From: Candidatus Bathyarchaeota archaeon
GTDB taxonomy: Archaea > Thermoproteota > DRAE01
NCBI GenBank assembly: GCA_011041895.1
Contig: DRAE01000021.1
Span: forward strand, 1-5,137
DNA length: 5,137 nt
Direction: 5' to 3'
In this document: piece after piece, positions 4,994-5,137 of the stretch
Position numbering within the stretch: position 1 is the first letter of the stretch
How the letters are laid out: each line of letters begins with the position of its first letter
The notes under the pieces: generated by a model
Seen by the model: the letters and a program-made list of their open reading frames with translations, nothing else
The model's database searches: none
What the model was told of the DNA's origin: nothing
Translations under genes and position numbers: made by a program

Positions 4994-5137
4994 ATGATGG
5001 ATAAAGAGCTTAAAGAGACAGTGCTGAAAATTGCACTTAAAAACGCTATACTACATGATGGAAAAGCTTCATTAGGGCCGGTGCTAGGGAAGCTTGTAGC
5101 TGAAAAGCCTGATGTAAAGCCAAAGATAAAAGAGATA
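4994..5137 (+). CDS. gltX: Archaeal glutamyl-tRNA synthetase, N-terminal part (cut by the window edge)
   Basis: Forty-eight codons are present. Two adjacent methionines (4994 and 4997) can start the protein. The peptide runs LKETVLKIALKNAILHDG, then KASLGPVLGKLVAEKPDVK, which is the helical N-terminal extension typical of archaeal GluRS (compare the family pattern of a helix with AL.NA, then GKA, then a second helix with (I/V)(I/L)GK(V/L)...P). The enzyme charges tRNA-Glu with glutamate in the cytosol, and in archaea that use the transamidation route it can also feed Gln-tRNA synthesis. The class I signatures (HIGH, KMSKS) lie beyond the window. It follows the SIS gene by 21 bases on the same strand with a good ribosome site. 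The call rests on the N-terminal extension alone, but the resemblance is specific. Confidence 0.82.
   Translation, partial: MMDKELKETVLKIALKNAILHDGKASLGPVLGKLVAEKPDVKPKIKEI

Overview
The window looks archaeal. The evidence is the archaeal-type glutamyl-tRNA synthetase N-terminus at the right edge, a phosphohexuloisomerase-like (PHI-like) tandem SIS protein, A/T-rich TATA-like promoter elements, a preference for AGA/AGG arginine and ATA isoleucine codons, GTG starts, and tightly packed genes. I cannot assign a lineage. A thermophilic Thermoproteota, Bathyarchaeia or Korarchaeota-type genome would fit, but this is inference.

Layout: two gene clusters diverge from a 66-bp intergenic region (2744-2809). 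The leftward (minus-strand) cluster reads, in transcription order: an agmatinase/arginase-family ureohydrolase (2743-1862), a nitroreductase-family flavoprotein (1860-1285, 1 nt after the previous stop), a membrane-anchored extracytoplasmic transglutaminase-like protein (1295-69, overlapping the nitroreductase by 11 nt), and the first 20 codons of a probable membrane or secreted protein running off the left edge (62-1). The rightward cluster reads: a HAD phosphatase-like hydrolase (2810-3523), a 58-residue four-cysteine zinc-ribbon protein (3527-3703), a 42-codon ORF (3728-3856), a tandem SIS-domain PHI-like protein (3860-4972), and the start of archaeal gltX (4994 onward).

The most notable observation concerns the 42-codon ORF. 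It lies in the same reading frame as the SIS gene, separated by a TAA and one AAA codon. Its last helix resembles the helix preceding the second SIS domain of the same protein and the N-terminal helix of PHI enzymes. It therefore looks like the detached N-terminus of the SIS protein. The gene is either interrupted by one in-frame TAA (mutation or sequencing error) or expressed as two pieces, with a GTG restart that has its own GGAG Shine-Dalgarno.

Functional logic, as inference: the rightward cluster pairs a HAD phosphatase with a sugar-phosphate isomerase-like protein, suggesting sugar-phosphate chemistry beside a translation gene. The leftward cluster combines guanidino/ureohydrolase, flavin redox and surface transglutaminase-like functions with no obvious shared pathway. 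No stretch over 300 bases lacks a gene. I see no RNA genes, CRISPR arrays, insertion sequences or attachment sites.
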